Below are positions 55,073-64,000 of a DNA stretch of 64,000 bases, piece by piece. Below the pieces are notes generated by a model. It searched no databases, was not told where the DNA came from, and saw nothing but the letters and a program-made list of their open reading frames with translations. A program made the position numbers and the translations under genes. How positions within the stretch are numbered: position 1 is the stretch's first letter; the number at the start of each line of letters is the position of its first letter. This DNA is from DASTEQ01 sp040905185 (lineage in GTDB: Bacteria > Chloroflexota > Limnocylindria > QHBO01): NCBI GenBank assembly GCA_040905185.1, contig JBBDRZ010000008.1, forward strand, positions 1 through 64,000, read 5' to 3'.

Positions 55073-55866
55073 TGGGCATTCCTCTGCGCCGCGCTCACGC
55101 GACCATCAAGCGACCTGAGGAGGTCGCCCGGATGCGGCACGCGGGCCAGATCCTGGTGGCGCTCCTCGACCAGCTGGAGGCGGCGCTCGCGCCCGGCGTG
55201 ACCACCGCCGAGCTTGACGCCCTGGCAGCCGACCACATCAGCCAGGCGAGAGCCGTCTCCTCGTTCAAGGGCTACGGATCGAACCCGCCCTTCCCGGGCA
55301 CCATCTGCACCTCCCTCAATGACGAGGTGGTGCACGGCATCCCGTCCACCCGGCGTCGGATTCGGGATGGCGATCTCATCAGCCTCGACGTGGGCTGCAT
55401 CTGGGAGGGATGGCATGCGGACTGTGCCCGCACCTACGCGGTCGGCGAGGTGAACCCTGCCGCGGCCGAGCTGGTGGAGGCCACCCGAGACGCGCTCTCG
55501 GCCGGGATCGCGGCCGCCGTGGCCGGCAACCGTCTGGGCGATGTCGGGGCCGCCATCGAGGCGGTCGCGGACCAACACGGCTACGGGATCGTGCGGCCGT
55601 TCGTGGGGCACGGGATCGGGACCAGCATGCACGAGGAGCCCCAGGTCCCGAACTACGGCCGACCCGGGACCGGGATGCGGCTCGAGGTCGGCCTGTGCCT
55701 GGCCATTGAGCCGATGTTCAACCTGGGCGGAGACGACGTGCGGCTGCTCGGCGACGGCTGGACGGTCGTGACCGCCGACGGGTCGGTATCGGCTCATTTC
55801 GAGGACACGATCGTGATCGGGACCGCGGGGCCCGAGCGGCTGACGGCGCGGCCAGGTGCGGGATGA
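55072..55866 (+). CDS. map: Methionine aminopeptidase, type I
   Basis: 264 aa from ATG 55072 (TGATG overlap with adk). Metal ligands are Asp in SLDVGC, Asp in HADCARTY, His in VGHGIGTSMHEEP, Glu in AIEPMF and Glu in AHFEDTIVI. Removes N-terminal Met from nascent proteins. Confidence 0.96.
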   Translation: MGIPLRRAHATIKRPEEVARMRHAGQILVALLDQLEAALAPGVTTAELDALAADHISQARAVSSFKGYGSNPPFPGTICTSLNDEVVHGIPSTRRRIRDGDLISLDVGCIWEGWHADCARTYAVGEVNPAAAELVEATRDALSAGIAAAVAGNRLGDVGAAIEAVADQHGYGIVRPFVGHGIGTSMHEEPQVPNYGRPGTGMRLEVGLCLAIEPMFNLGGDDVRLLGDGWTVVTADGSVSAHFEDTIVIGTAGPERLTARPGAG

Positions 55867-55880
55867 GACGACGATGGCCG

Positions 55881-55910
55881 TTGCCCTCGTCGGCGGGGCT
55901 GCTGTATACT
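55881..55910 (+). promoter_or_regulatory. Promoter for infA-rpmJ-rpsM-rpsK-rpsD-rpoA
   Basis: TTGCCC (55881-55886) and TATACT (55905-55910), 18-base spacing, in the 128-base gap after map; about 80 bases of leader precede infA. Confidence 0.8.
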
Positions 55911-55994
55911 TTTCGATCCGGTCGCCGCGTGCGGCGGCCTTTCCGTGTGTCCCCAACTGACTCAATAGAAGCCGCGAACGAGGGTGCGTAGCGC

Positions 55995-56213
55995 TTGCCG
56001 AAAAAGGATGCGATTGAGGTTGAGGGCGAGGTGATCCTCCCCTTGCCGAACGCGATGTTCAAGGTGCGCCTGGAGAACGGCCACGAAGTCCTGGCCCATA
56101 TCTCGGGAAAGCTCCGCAAGAACTTCATCCGCATCCTGCCCGGCGATACGGTTCGCGTCGAGTTGAGTCCCTACGACCTCAGTCGAGGTCGGATCACGTA
56201 CAGGATGCGATGA
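55995..56213 (+). CDS. infA: Translation initiation factor IF-1
   Basis: 72 aa from TTG 55995. S1-like OB fold (IEVEGEVILPLPNAMFKVRL, ISGKLRKNFIRILPGDTVRV). Binds the ribosomal A site during initiation. Stop overlaps the rpmJ start (ATGA). Confidence 0.97.
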   Translation: MPKKDAIEVEGEVILPLPNAMFKVRLENGHEVLAHISGKLRKNFIRILPGDTVRVELSPYDLSRGRITYRMR

Positions 56214-56323
56214 AAGTCAGTGCATCGGTCAAGCCCCGTTGTGAGCGCTGCAAGGTGATTCGGCGCTCCGGCGTGGTGCTCGTCATTTGCCGCATCCCCA
56301 AGCACCGCCAGCGGCAGGGCTAG
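56210..56323 (+). CDS. rpmJ: 50S ribosomal protein L36
   Basis: 37 aa, MKVSASVKPRCERCKVIRRS, then GVVLVICRIPKHRQRQG: CxxC...C....H zinc site as in the standard L36. Confidence 0.97.
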   Translation: MKVSASVKPRCERCKVIRRSGVVLVICRIPKHRQRQG

Positions 56324-56335
56324 GGAGGCTTCGGC

Positions 56336-56707
56336 ATGGCGCGCATCGCCGGCGTGGACATTCCCCGCGAGAAGCGGGTCATCGTGTCCTTGACCTACAT
56401 CCACGGCATCGGTCCGGCAACGGCGGCCAAGGTGGTCACCGCAGCCGGAGTGGCGCCGGACACGCGCGTGCGGGACCTGACCGAGGATGAAGTCACGCGG
56501 GTCCGCGACATCATCGACAAGCGATATCGGGTCGAGGGCGACGTCCGGCGCCAGGTCAGCCTGAACATCAAGCGCCTGATGGAGATCGGTGCCTACCGCG
56601 GCGTCCGGCATCGCCGCAACCTGCCCGCCCGCGGGCAACGGACCAAGACCAACGCCCGGCAGCGGCGCGGCTCGCGCAGGACCGTCGGCGTCCGGCGCAA
56701 GAAGTAA
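56336..56707 (+). CDS. rpsM: 30S ribosomal protein S13
   Basis: 123 aa, ATG preceded by GGGAGG. MARIAGVDIPREKRVIVSLT, ...IHGIG, and the basic C-terminus GQRTKTNARQRRG that touches the P-site tRNA. Confidence 0.97.
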   Translation: MARIAGVDIPREKRVIVSLTYIHGIGPATAAKVVTAAGVAPDTRVRDLTEDEVTRVRDIIDKRYRVEGDVRRQVSLNIKRLMEIGAYRGVRHRRNLPARGQRTKTNARQRRGSRRTVGVRRKK

Positions 56708-56716
56708 CGGAGTCCC

Positions 56717-57112
56717 ATGGCTGAACGAAAGAAGGCGACGCGCGCCAAGAAACGCGAGAAGAAGAACGTCCCGGTTGGGCACGCGCATATCCAGGCCACC
56801 TTCAACAACACCATCGTGACCATCACCGATCCCACCGGCGGGGTGATCGCGTGGGGCAGCGCCGGGCTGGTCGGCTTCAAGGGCTCGCGCAAGAGCACGC
56901 CGTACGCCGCGTCTCAGACCGCGGACCTGGCGGCCCGCAAGGCGATGGAGCACGGGGTGCGGCAGGTTGAGGTCTTCGTGAAGGGTCCCGGCGCCGGCCG
57001 CGAACAGGCAATCCGTTCGCTCCAGGCCGCGGGCCTGGAGGTCACCGCCATCACGGACGTGACGCCCATCCCGCACAACGGTTCACGCCCGCCGAAGCGG
57101 CGGAGGGTCTAG
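56717..57112 (+). CDS. rpsK: 30S ribosomal protein S11
   Basis: 131 aa. HIQATFNNTIVTITDPTGGV and VKGPGAGREQAIRSLQAAGL are S11 signatures; the C-terminus PPKRRRV is typical. Forms part of the mRNA exit channel. Confidence 0.97.
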   Translation: MAERKKATRAKKREKKNVPVGHAHIQATFNNTIVTITDPTGGVIAWGSAGLVGFKGSRKSTPYAASQTADLAARKAMEHGVRQVEVFVKGPGAGREQAIRSLQAAGLEVTAITDVTPIPHNGSRPPKRRRV

Positions 57113-57116
57113 CCGC

Positions 57117-57743
57117 ATGGCGCGCTACACGGATCCGGTCTGTCGCATCTGCCGCCGGGAGGGACTCAAGCTCTTCCTGAAGGGCAGTCGCTGCTACTCG
57201 AAGAAATGCTCCTTCGAACGGCGGAGCACCCCGCCCGGGATGAACACCATGCGGCGCCGGAAGGTCAGCGAGTTCGGGCTCCAGATGCGCGAGAAGCAGC
57301 GTGTCCGGCGGAGCTACTCGGTCCTCGAACGGCAATTCCGGAACTACTTCCGTGACGCCGAGCGCCAGCGGGGCATGACAGGCGAAAACCTGCTGCGGCT
57401 GCTCGAAATGCGCCTCGACAACGTGGTCTACCGGATGGGCTTCGCCAGCTCGCGGGCCCAGGCCCGGCAGTTGGTGAACCACGGGCATTTCAGGATCAAC
57501 GGGCGGCCCACCAAGTCCCCCAGCCAGCAGACGTCGATCGGAGACCGGATCGAGGTCCGCGACACACGGCAGGGCCGAACCTACTTCAAAGCCGCGCCCG
57601 ACACCATGCGCGCGGCCCAGATCCCCGACTGGGTCAGCGTGGATCCGACCAAGCTGGTCGGGACCGTGATCGCCCAGCCCACCCGTGAGCAGATGCCCGC
57701 GGAGTTCAACGAACAGCTTGTCGTCGAGTACTACTCGCGCTAG
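57117..57743 (+). CDS. rpsD: 30S ribosomal protein S4, zinc-binding form
   Basis: 208 aa. N-terminal CRICRREG...SRCYSKKC zinc cluster, then the S4 RNA-binding domain (MRLDNVVYRMGFASSRAQAR). Primary 16S binder; also autogenous regulator in E. coli and Bacillus. Confidence 0.97.
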   Translation: MARYTDPVCRICRREGLKLFLKGSRCYSKKCSFERRSTPPGMNTMRRRKVSEFGLQMREKQRVRRSYSVLERQFRNYFRDAERQRGMTGENLLRLLEMRLDNVVYRMGFASSRAQARQLVNHGHFRINGRPTKSPSQQTSIGDRIEVRDTRQGRTYFKAAPDTMRAAQIPDWVSVDPTKLVGTVIAQPTREQMPAEFNEQLVVEYYSR

Positions 57744-57752
57744 GAGTTCCCC

Positions 57753-58772
57753 TTGCTGATGATCGAACCCGAGTCCACCCCGCGCATCGAAGAGGTCGAG
57801 GCGCACGGCGCCGCGGGCCGCTTCGAGATCCAGCCCCTGGCCGCCGGCTACGGCGTCACGCTGGGCAACGCGCTGCGCCGCGTGCTGCTGTCCTCGCTGG
57901 AGGGGGCGGCCGTGACGTCCATCCAGATCGCGAACGTGTATCACGAGTTCAGCACCCTCCCGGCGGTGAAGGAGGACGTGACCCAGATCGTGCTGAACAT
58001 GAAGAAGATCCGCCTTCGCTCGTTCGCTCCGCACCCGGTGAACCTGAAGCTCGTGAAGCACGGCGCCGGCCAGGTGACGGCGGGCGACATCGCCGAGTCG
58101 GCGGACGTCGAGATCGTCAACCCCGAGCTCGAGCTGCTGACCCTCGACTCGGATGCGGGGTCGATTGAGATGGATCTCACCGTCGAGACCGGGGTCGGCT
58201 ACCGGGCGGCCGAGCACACCGAGGAGATGCCGATTGGCGTCATCCCGGTGGATGCCATCTTCTCGCCGGTCCGGCGGGTGAACTTTTCTGTCGAGAACAC
58301 CCGGGTTGGGCAGATGACGAACTTCGACAAGCTCAGCCTGGAGATCGAGACCGACGGGACCACCACCCCCCAGGCGGCCCTGGCCCAGGCGGCCGGGATC
58401 CTGGTCCGCGAGTTCACCCGATTCGCCGACATCGGTCGCCCGAGCTCCGGCACCGGTGACGAGCTGCCGGCGCCGCTGGCGGCCAGCCTGCTCGATGCCC
58501 CCATCGAGGAGCTGGACCTGCCGATGCGGGCCTACAACAGCCTGAAGCGGAACAACATCACCAAGATCGGCCAGCTGCTGGCCCTGGGTGACGACGAGCT
58601 GCTCCGGATGCGGAACTTCGGCCGCAAGAGCCTCGACGACATGAAAGAGCGCCTCGCCCTCCGCGGATTCATCGCTCCCGAGGACGGGACCCCGATGGCC
58701 GACGAGGGCGACCTGCCGGCTGCGGCCGAGCTCGACGAGGCGGTCGCCGCCGAGCTGAACCGGGAGGCCTGA
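57753..58772 (+). CDS. rpoA: DNA-directed RNA polymerase subunit alpha
   Basis: 339 aa from TTG 57753 (GGAG six bases before); ATG 57759 is an alternative. N-terminal dimerisation domain (GYGVTLGNALRRVLLSSLEG), linker, and C-terminal DNA/activator-binding domain (LPMRAYNSLKRNNITKIGQL). The last 25 residues are an extra acidic tail. Confidence 0.97.
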   Translation: MLMIEPESTPRIEEVEAHGAAGRFEIQPLAAGYGVTLGNALRRVLLSSLEGAAVTSIQIANVYHEFSTLPAVKEDVTQIVLNMKKIRLRSFAPHPVNLKLVKHGAGQVTAGDIAESADVEIVNPELELLTLDSDAGSIEMDLTVETGVGYRAAEHTEEMPIGVIPVDAIFSPVRRVNFSVENTRVGQMTNFDKLSLEIETDGTTTPQAALAQAAGILVREFTRFADIGRPSSGTGDELPAPLAASLLDAPIEELDLPMRAYNSLKRNNITKIGQLLALGDDELLRMRNFGRKSLDDMKERLALRGFIAPEDGTPMADEGDLPAAAELDEAVAAELNREA

Positions 58773-58781
58773 CCCAGACCC

Positions 58782-59135
58782 ATGCCGCACCGCATCGCCG
58801 GCCGCAAGCTGAGCCGACCGACCGCCCACCGCGAGCACATGCTCGCCAACCTGGCGGTGGCCGTGCTGCGCTACGAGCGGCTGAAGACGACCGAGGCCAA
58901 GGCCAAGGAGGTGCGGGGCATGGTCGATCGCCTGATCGTCACCGCCAAGCGCGGCGACCTGCCCGCGCGACGGCAGCTGGTGGCCCAGCTGCCCAATGAG
59001 CCGCTCATCATCGAGAAGCTGATGGGTGAATTGGCGGCCAAGTACGCCGAGCGGGGGTCGGGGTTCACGCGGATCACGCGTCTTGGACCCCGCCTCGGCG
59101 ACGCGGCCCCCATGGTCCAGATCGAGCTCGTCTGA
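58782..59135 (+). CDS. rplQ: 50S ribosomal protein L17
   Basis: 117 aa. RKLSRPTAHREHMLANLAVA, where most species read GR...RMLRNL, and C-terminal GFTRITRLGPRLGDAAPMVQ. Near the tunnel exit. Confidence 0.97.
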   Translation: MPHRIAGRKLSRPTAHREHMLANLAVAVLRYERLKTTEAKAKEVRGMVDRLIVTAKRGDLPARRQLVAQLPNEPLIIEKLMGELAAKYAERGSGFTRITRLGPRLGDAAPMVQIELV

Positions 59136-59169
59136 GGCGGGCTCGGCTGACCGAATAACCGAAGACCCG

Positions 59170-59955
59170 ATGGCTCCCGCGGCGCAACGCTGCGCCCGGG
59201 CGCTCATCGAGTACGACGGGACGGCATTCGCCGGCTCGCAGCGCCAGCCGCAGCAGCGGACGGTGCAGGGCGAGCTGGAGGAGGCCCTTAACAAACTGAC
59301 CGGCGAGCGGATCACGGTCCGCCTTGCCGGGCGCACCGATGCTGGCGTGCATGCCACGGGACAGGTGATTGCCTTCTGCCTGCCAGACCCCTCCCGCCGG
59401 GAGTGGCCCGGGTGGGCGGAGCTGCGGCGCCTCCTGAACGCGGCCCTGGCGCCGGACGTGGCGGTCCGCGCTCTGCGCGCCGCTCCCCGGGATTTCGACC
59501 CGCGGCGAGCGGCCGTGGCACGGACCTACCGCTATCGGATCCGGGAGGACGGCGACCGCCGCCCGACCGATCGGCATCGGGAGCTCGAGATACCCGACCG
59601 CCTCGACGTGGCCGCCATGCGCGACGCCGCGGCGCGGATGGTCGGGGAGCGGGACTTCGCCGCCCTGGGCAGCGACCCGCGAAGTCGGACGGTCCGCCAC
59701 CTGGTGGCGGTCAGCATCCGGCAGCGCGGGACGCTGATCGAGGTGACGGTGACCGCCAACGCCTTCTTGCGACGCATGGTGCGAAGCCTGGTGGCGGTTC
59801 TGCTGGCTGTCGGACGCGGCCAGATGGCAGCCGATGACGTGGAGCGTATGCTCGACGTCCGACACCGGGCCCTCCACGGGCGGGCCGTGCCGACGCGCGG
59901 GCTCACTCTCGAGCGGATCAGTTTCGGAACCACAGGAGCATCGAAGGAAACGTGA
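59170..59955 (+). CDS. truA: tRNA pseudouridine(38-40) synthase TruA
   Basis: 261 aa from ATG 59170. Catalytic Asp in LAGRTDAGVHATGQV; EYDGTAFAGSQRQPQQRTVQ N-terminal signature and ANAFLRRMVRSLVAVLLAVG. Modifies the tRNA anticodon stem. Usual place after rplQ. The stop overlaps the rplM GTG. Confidence 0.96.
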   Translation: MAPAAQRCARALIEYDGTAFAGSQRQPQQRTVQGELEEALNKLTGERITVRLAGRTDAGVHATGQVIAFCLPDPSRREWPGWAELRRLLNAALAPDVAVRALRAAPRDFDPRRAAVARTYRYRIREDGDRRPTDRHRELEIPDRLDVAAMRDAAARMVGERDFAALGSDPRSRTVRHLVAVSIRQRGTLIEVTVTANAFLRRMVRSLVAVLLAVGRGQMAADDVERMLDVRHRALHGRAVPTRGLTLERISFGTTGASKET

Positions 59956-60398
59956 AGACGTACGCGGTCAAGGCCAGCGAGATCGACCGAGGCTGGTGGC
60001 TCATCGACGCCACCGATCAGCCGCTCGGCCGACTGGCCACGCGCGTCGCCACCCTGCTGGCAGGCAAGCACAAGCCCACCTGGTCGCCGCACCTCGACAC
60101 GGGCGACCACGTGGTCGTGGTCAACGCGTCCCGCGTCCGTGTGACGGGCAACAAGCTGAGCCAGAAGCGCTACTACCGTCACTCGAACTACCCGGGTGGC
60201 TTGCGAGAAGAAAGCCTGGCCGACCTCTTGGCGCGCAAACCCGAGCGCGCGGTCGAGATGGCGATCCAGGGCATGCTGCCCCGGAATCGGCTCGGCAAGG
60301 CCATGTTCCGCAAGCTGAAGGTGTATGCCGGAGCCGATCATCCGCACGAGGCCCAGCGGCCCCGTTCGGACCAGGACCAGGATCAGGAGGCCTCGTGA
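59952..60398 (+). CDS. rplM: 50S ribosomal protein L13
   Basis: 148 aa from GTG. WLIDATDQPLGRLATRVATL and MLPRNRLGKAMFRKLKVYAG. Early 50S assembly. Overlaps rpsI (GTGA). Confidence 0.97.
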   Translation: MKTYAVKASEIDRGWWLIDATDQPLGRLATRVATLLAGKHKPTWSPHLDTGDHVVVVNASRVRVTGNKLSQKRYYRHSNYPGGLREESLADLLARKPERAVEMAIQGMLPRNRLGKAMFRKLKVYAGADHPHEAQRPRSDQDQDQEAS

Positions 60399-60787
60399 GC
60401 GTCAACTACCTGTACGGCACCGGCCGGCGCAAGACGTCGGTGGCCCGGGTGCGCCTCCTGCCGGGCGACGGCAGCATCATCGTGAATGGCAAGCCGGCCC
60501 TGGAATACTTCGGCGGCGAATCATCGGTGTCCGTCCTGCACCTCCCGTTCCGGGTGACCGAGACCGACGGCCGCTACGCCGCGACCGTCCTGGTGGCCGG
60601 CGGCGGTATGTCGGGCCAGGTGGGCGCCATCCGCCACGGCATCGCGCGCGCCCTGCTGGCCGGCCACCCTGACTTCCGGGTGCCACTCCGCGCCGCCGGC
60701 CTCCTGACCCGCGACCCCCGGGCCAAGGAGCGGAAGAAGTACGGCCTCAAGCGGGCTCGCAAGGCTCCCCAGTACACCAAACGCTGA
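60395..60787 (+). CDS. rpsI: 30S ribosomal protein S9
   Basis: 130 aa from GTG 60395. YLYGTGRRKTSVARVRLLPG start, GGGMSGQVGAIRHGIARALL, and C-terminal KRARKAPQYTKR whose tail touches P-site tRNA. Confidence 0.97.
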   Translation: MSVNYLYGTGRRKTSVARVRLLPGDGSIIVNGKPALEYFGGESSVSVLHLPFRVTETDGRYAATVLVAGGGMSGQVGAIRHGIARALLAGHPDFRVPLRAAGLLTRDPRAKERKKYGLKRARKAPQYTKR

Positions 60788-60871
60788 GCCGCGCTCAGGT
60801 GCCGATCTCAGGCTGCCGAGAGGGCCTTTGGTAACATTGGCGGCCGACCGCACCGGAGCGCCTGTCTGACC

Positions 60872-61900
60872 GTGCCGGAGAGCATCAGCGACTTCCTGGA
60901 TACGTTCCTGCGCGGCAGCTGGCTTTCGATCGTCGACATCCTCGTCGTCGCCATCCTGATCTACTGGCTGTTCGTGCTGATCCGCGGCACCCGTGCGGTC
61001 CGCATCCTCATCGGTCTGTCGATCGTCGCTCTCGTCTACCTTGCCGCGCAGGCGCTCGAACTCCAGCTGCTGTCCACCCTGCTCCAGGCCGGTGCCGTGG
61101 TCGGCCTGTTCGCGGTGGTGGTCGTCTTCCAGCCGGAGCTGCGACGGGGGCTGGAGCAGATCGGCCGGATAGGCTCGCTGAACCGGCTGTTCGTGTCATC
61201 GGAGGTGTCGGCGGCCGACGCGGTCGCGCGCGAGGTCTCGCGGGCGGCCCGGCTGCTGGCCGGGTCGCGCCACGGCGCGCTCATCGTGATCGAGCGCGAG
61301 ACGGGCCTGCACGACCTCACCGCCGAGTCCGGGGTGCCGATCAACGCCGATCTGCATGCCGAGCTGCTGGCCACCATCTTCTACCACGGCACGGCGCTCC
61401 ACGACGGGGCGGTGGTCATCTCCGGCAACCGGATCGTCGCCGCCGGGGTGCTCCTCCCGCTCAGCCAGAACGTCCTCGACAGCGAGCGCTACGGGACCCG
61501 GCACCGGGCGGCCATCGGCATCAGTGAACAGACCGATGCACTCATCGTGGTGGTCAGCGAGGAGACCGGCTCGATCTCGCTGGTGGTCCGCGGCCGGATC
61601 GAGCGCAACCTGAGTGAGGATCGGCTCCGACGTCGCATCTTCAGCCTGATCCGGCCGCAGGCCCCGCGCCAGGCCGCGCCCCTCCTGCGTCGAACCCTGG
61701 AGGGCCGGTGGGGCATGCCGGAGGATGAGCCGGCGGACGCGCCCATCGACCCCGAGGACCGCGTCGTCCCGTCGGTCGCCCCGACGGCCGAGGCTCCGGC
61801 GCCCGACTCTCCCGCGACCGAGCCTCCCGCGACTGAGCCTCCCGCGACCGACGACCCCGAGGCGGCGCAGCCGGTGGCCAGTGGCGAGCGCCGCAGCTGA
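60872..61900 (+). CDS. cdaA: Diadenylate cyclase CdaA
   Basis: 342 aa from GTG. Three N-terminal membrane helices, then a DAC domain with the DGA motif (LHDGAVVI) and RHR motif (TRHRAAIGISEQT); makes cyclic di-AMP from two ATP. The last 70 residues are a Pro/Ala/Glu-rich tail with repeated EPPAT units, not part of the family. In an apparent operon with cdaR and glmM, the same order as in Firmicutes; actinobacteria use DisA instead. Confidence 0.96.
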   Translation: MPESISDFLDTFLRGSWLSIVDILVVAILIYWLFVLIRGTRAVRILIGLSIVALVYLAAQALELQLLSTLLQAGAVVGLFAVVVVFQPELRRGLEQIGRIGSLNRLFVSSEVSAADAVAREVSRAARLLAGSRHGALIVIERETGLHDLTAESGVPINADLHAELLATIFYHGTALHDGAVVISGNRIVAAGVLLPLSQNVLDSERYGTRHRAAIGISEQTDALIVVVSEETGSISLVVRGRIERNLSEDRLRRRIFSLIRPQAPRQAAPLLRRTLEGRWGMPEDEPADAPIDPEDRVVPSVAPTAEAPAPDSPATEPPATEPPATDDPEAAQPVASGERRS

Positions 61901-63111
61901 TGGCCTGGCTGTTGCGCAACTGGCCCCTCAAGCTGGGTGCCCTGCTGCTGTCGATCCTGCTGTACGCCGGGCTCGTGTATTCGGGGTCCTTCACCGAGCG
62001 GCAGGCGACCGGTGTCCCCATCCGAGCCACCAACCAGCCGTTGAACACGTACCTGCTGACCGGGGAGCTGGGCACGGTCGACGTCGGCTACCGCGCTGCG
62101 GCCAGGGCCGCCGGGGGCGTCACGACCTCGACCTTCAGCGCGACGGTCGATCTGGAGGCCTATGACATGACCCAGGCCGGCGAGCCACAGCTGGTGCCGG
62201 TCGAGGTGCGCTCCCTCGACGACGAGGTCGTCGTCCTGGACGTGGCCCCGGTCGAGGTCTCGGTCATCGTGGATCGCCTCGCGGTGCGGACGGTTCGGGT
62301 CGTCGTCGAACGCGGTGAGGTGCCGCCGGGGCTCGAGATCGGGGTGCCCAGCGTGTCGCCGGCCACGGTCCAGGCGCAGGGCCCGGAGAGCCGGCTGCGG
62401 CTCGTCACGCGGGCCGTGGCCCGGGTCCGGATCGACCCATCCGGGATCGACGTCAGCGGTCAGGTTGACCTGATCCCGGTGGACGCCGACGGGCAGCCGG
62501 TAGGAGCCGTCGAGCTCTCGCCGGGATCGGCCACGGTTGAGATCGAGGTCAGCACCGCCGAGACGTCGAAGACGGTTCCGGTGACCCCGGACCTGGTGGG
62601 GACACCACCGGCTGGCTTGACCCTGACCAGCGTCACCGTGGAACCGGCCGCGGTGACCCTGTTCGGACCGCCGGATGTGCTGGCCGGGATCACGAGCGTG
62701 GAGACGGCTCCGGTGGACCTGACGGCCGTCACCGCGGACGATGTGGTGGAGGCGGCGCTCGTCCTCCCCGACCAGACTCGCCTCGAGGAAGGCGCCCTGG
62801 CCACCGTTGCCGTATCGGTCAGCGTCGATCCCGAGCTGGCGAGCCGGACCATCCTGGTCGGGCCTGTGTGCCAGAACGTGGGGTCGGGCCTGGTGTGTCA
62901 GCCGCAGGTCAACCAGGTCCCGGTCACGGTGAGCGGCACCCGGGCCGCGGTGGCGGCCCTCACCCCGTCCCAGGTCACACCGGTCCTGGACATGGCCGGC
63001 CTGGGCGAGGGCACGCACCAGGTGACGCCCAGCGTGAGCCTGCCCGCCGGCATCTCGCTGGTCCAGGCGCTGGGTCCGCTGACGGTGGTGCTCACCGCCG
63101 GCGGTCCGTAG
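61900..63111 (+). CDS. cdaR: YbbR-domain regulator of CdaA
   Basis: 403 aa from ATG (TGATG overlap with cdaA). One N-terminal membrane helix (LKLGALLLSILLYAGLVY), then several YbbR beta-domain repeats (for example VDLEAYDMTQAGEPQLVPVE) outside the membrane. In Firmicutes CdaR binds and modulates CdaA. Confidence 0.93.
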   Translation: MAWLLRNWPLKLGALLLSILLYAGLVYSGSFTERQATGVPIRATNQPLNTYLLTGELGTVDVGYRAAARAAGGVTTSTFSATVDLEAYDMTQAGEPQLVPVEVRSLDDEVVVLDVAPVEVSVIVDRLAVRTVRVVVERGEVPPGLEIGVPSVSPATVQAQGPESRLRLVTRAVARVRIDPSGIDVSGQVDLIPVDADGQPVGAVELSPGSATVEIEVSTAETSKTVPVTPDLVGTPPAGLTLTSVTVEPAAVTLFGPPDVLAGITSVETAPVDLTAVTADDVVEAALVLPDQTRLEEGALATVAVSVSVDPELASRTILVGPVCQNVGSGLVCQPQVNQVPVTVSGTRAAVAALTPSQVTPVLDMAGLGEGTHQVTPSVSLPAGISLVQALGPLTVVLTAGGP

Positions 63112-63129
63112 CGGGCGGCCGGGAGCAGG

Positions 63130-64000
63130 ATGGGCCGTCTCTTCGGCACCGACGGGATCCGCGGTGTCGCCAACGTCGACCTGACGCCGAACCTGGCATA
63201 CGACCTCGGCCGCGCCCTGGGCCACTATGTCGACGGTGCCGGTCGGAGCGTGGTGGTGGGCCGTGACACCCGTCGGTCGGGGGAGATGCTCGCCTCGGCG
63301 CTGGCCGCCGGCCTGACCTCGGTTGGCACCGATGTCATGGACCTGGGCGTGGTCACAACCCCCTGCCTGGCGTACGTCGCCGAGACCGGCGAGCACGTGG
63401 CCGGGGTCATGGTCTCCGCCTCGCACAACCCGCCTGACGACAACGGGCTGAAGGTCGTTTCGGGTGGCCGGAAGATGGACGACGAGGCCGAGGAGCGACT
63501 CGAGCACCTCATCTTCCAGGCCGAGGCCCTGCCCGGACCGACCAACGCGGGCCTGGGGCGCATTCACCGCGACCAGGCCGCCGTCAACGTCTATCGCGAT
63601 CACCTGGCGGCCGCCGCGGGCGACCTGCTCTCCGGGCTGCGCATCGGCGTGGACGCCGCCAACGGGTCCGCCTCCAACTTCGGCCCGGCCTTGTTCGAGT
63701 CCCTCGGCGCCCAGGTGGCCACCATCCACTGCGAACCGGATGGCACGAACATCAACATGGGAGGCGGCGCGACCGACCCCGCCGCCCTGGCGCGCCTGGT
63801 TCGGTCGGGTGACCTGGACCTCGGGTTCGCCTTCGACGGTGACGCCGACCGCCTGATCGCGGTCACCGAGGCCGGAGAGGTAGTCGATGGCGATGGCGTG
63901 ATGGGGATCTGCGCCCTCCAGCGGCTGGCCGCGGGTACCCTGGTCGAGAAGACTCTGGTCGTCTCGGTGATGAGCAATGACGGCCTCGTCCGCGCGGTGC
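63130..64000 (+). CDS. glmM: Phosphoglucosamine mutase GlmM (3' end outside window)
   Basis: 290 residues visible from ATG 63130, preceded by GGGAGC. MGRLFGTDGIRGVANVDLTP, phosphoserine loop VMVSASHNPPDDNG and metal loop FDGDADR are intact. Converts glucosamine-6-P to glucosamine-1-P for peptidoglycan precursors. CdaA regulates GlmM in some Firmicutes, and the grouping suggests the same link here. The gene runs off the end of the window. Confidence 0.96.
   Translation, partial: MGRLFGTDGIRGVANVDLTPNLAYDLGRALGHYVDGAGRSVVVGRDTRRSGEMLASALAAGLTSVGTDVMDLGVVTTPCLAYVAETGEHVAGVMVSASHNPPDDNGLKVVSGGRKMDDEAEERLEHLIFQAEALPGPTNAGLGRIHRDQAAVNVYRDHLAAAAGDLLSGLRIGVDAANGSASNFGPALFESLGAQVATIHCEPDGTNINMGGGATDPAALARLVRSGDLDLGFAFDGDADRLIAVTEAGEVVDGDGVMGICALQRLAAGTLVEKTLVVSVMSNDGLVRAV

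Overview
The window is strongly G+C-rich bacterial chromosome, densely coding, with many GTG/TTG starts and start/stop overlaps. It holds the end of an rRNA operon and almost the whole RNA polymerase/ribosomal-protein supercluster. CdaA-CdaR-GlmM, zinc-type S14, a zinc-ribbon L24, a coiled-coil insertion in RpoC and several LysM proteins fit Chloroflexota (perhaps a Limnocylindria-like lineage). This placement is an inference from gene content, not from a database search.

Layout: 1-1229, 3' part of 23S rRNA and 5S rRNA. 1273-11210, housekeeping genes (LysM protein, Fpg/Nei glycosylase, ribosomal protein S1, ClpC, YacL-type PIN-TRAM protein, fused IspD-IspF, a TrmH-family rRNA methylase, a GYD-domain protein). 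11249-11323, tRNA-Thr(TGT). 11279-21295, an integrated element of about 10 kb bounded by 45-bp copies of the tRNA-Thr 3' end. It carries a xis-rep-radC-int gene block plus cargo: an MmeI-like one-polypeptide restriction-modification enzyme, a divergent uracil-DNA-glycosylase-fold protein, a polytopic membrane protein, a zinc-ribbon/LysM/HExxH protein and an unknown gene. 21349-22939, tRNA-Tyr, tRNA-Thr(GGT), a membrane protein, rpmG and tRNA-Trp. 22983-26333, secE-nusG-rplK-rplA-(L10 leader)-rplJ-rplL.

Between rplL and rpoB, normally neighbours, lie about 4.7 kb of accessory DNA (26334-30911). It contains a metallo-beta-lactamase-fold hydrolase, a small basic KGG-type protein, a winged-helix-like protein, a tRNA-like sequence, an IS1-type transposase with a frameshift and a DNA methyltransferase/Mrr-like nuclease fusion with a frameshift. 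Related GTCGAC-centred repeats punctuate this DNA. rpoB then restarts from its own strong promoter.

31012-63111 is rpoBC, the str operon (rpsL-rpsG-fusA-tuf), the S10-spc-alpha gene series to rplQ, truA-rplM-rpsI and cdaA-cdaR; glmM runs off the window end. The genes form a translation/transcription super-operon with clear internal promoters ahead of rpmG, rpoB, rpsL and infA. Several ribosomal proteins (S1, L10, S3, S17, L15, L5) have long low-complexity tails. The main candidates for unusual biology are the tRNA-Thr element with its arm-type repeats and the accessory segment wedged between rplL and rpoB.
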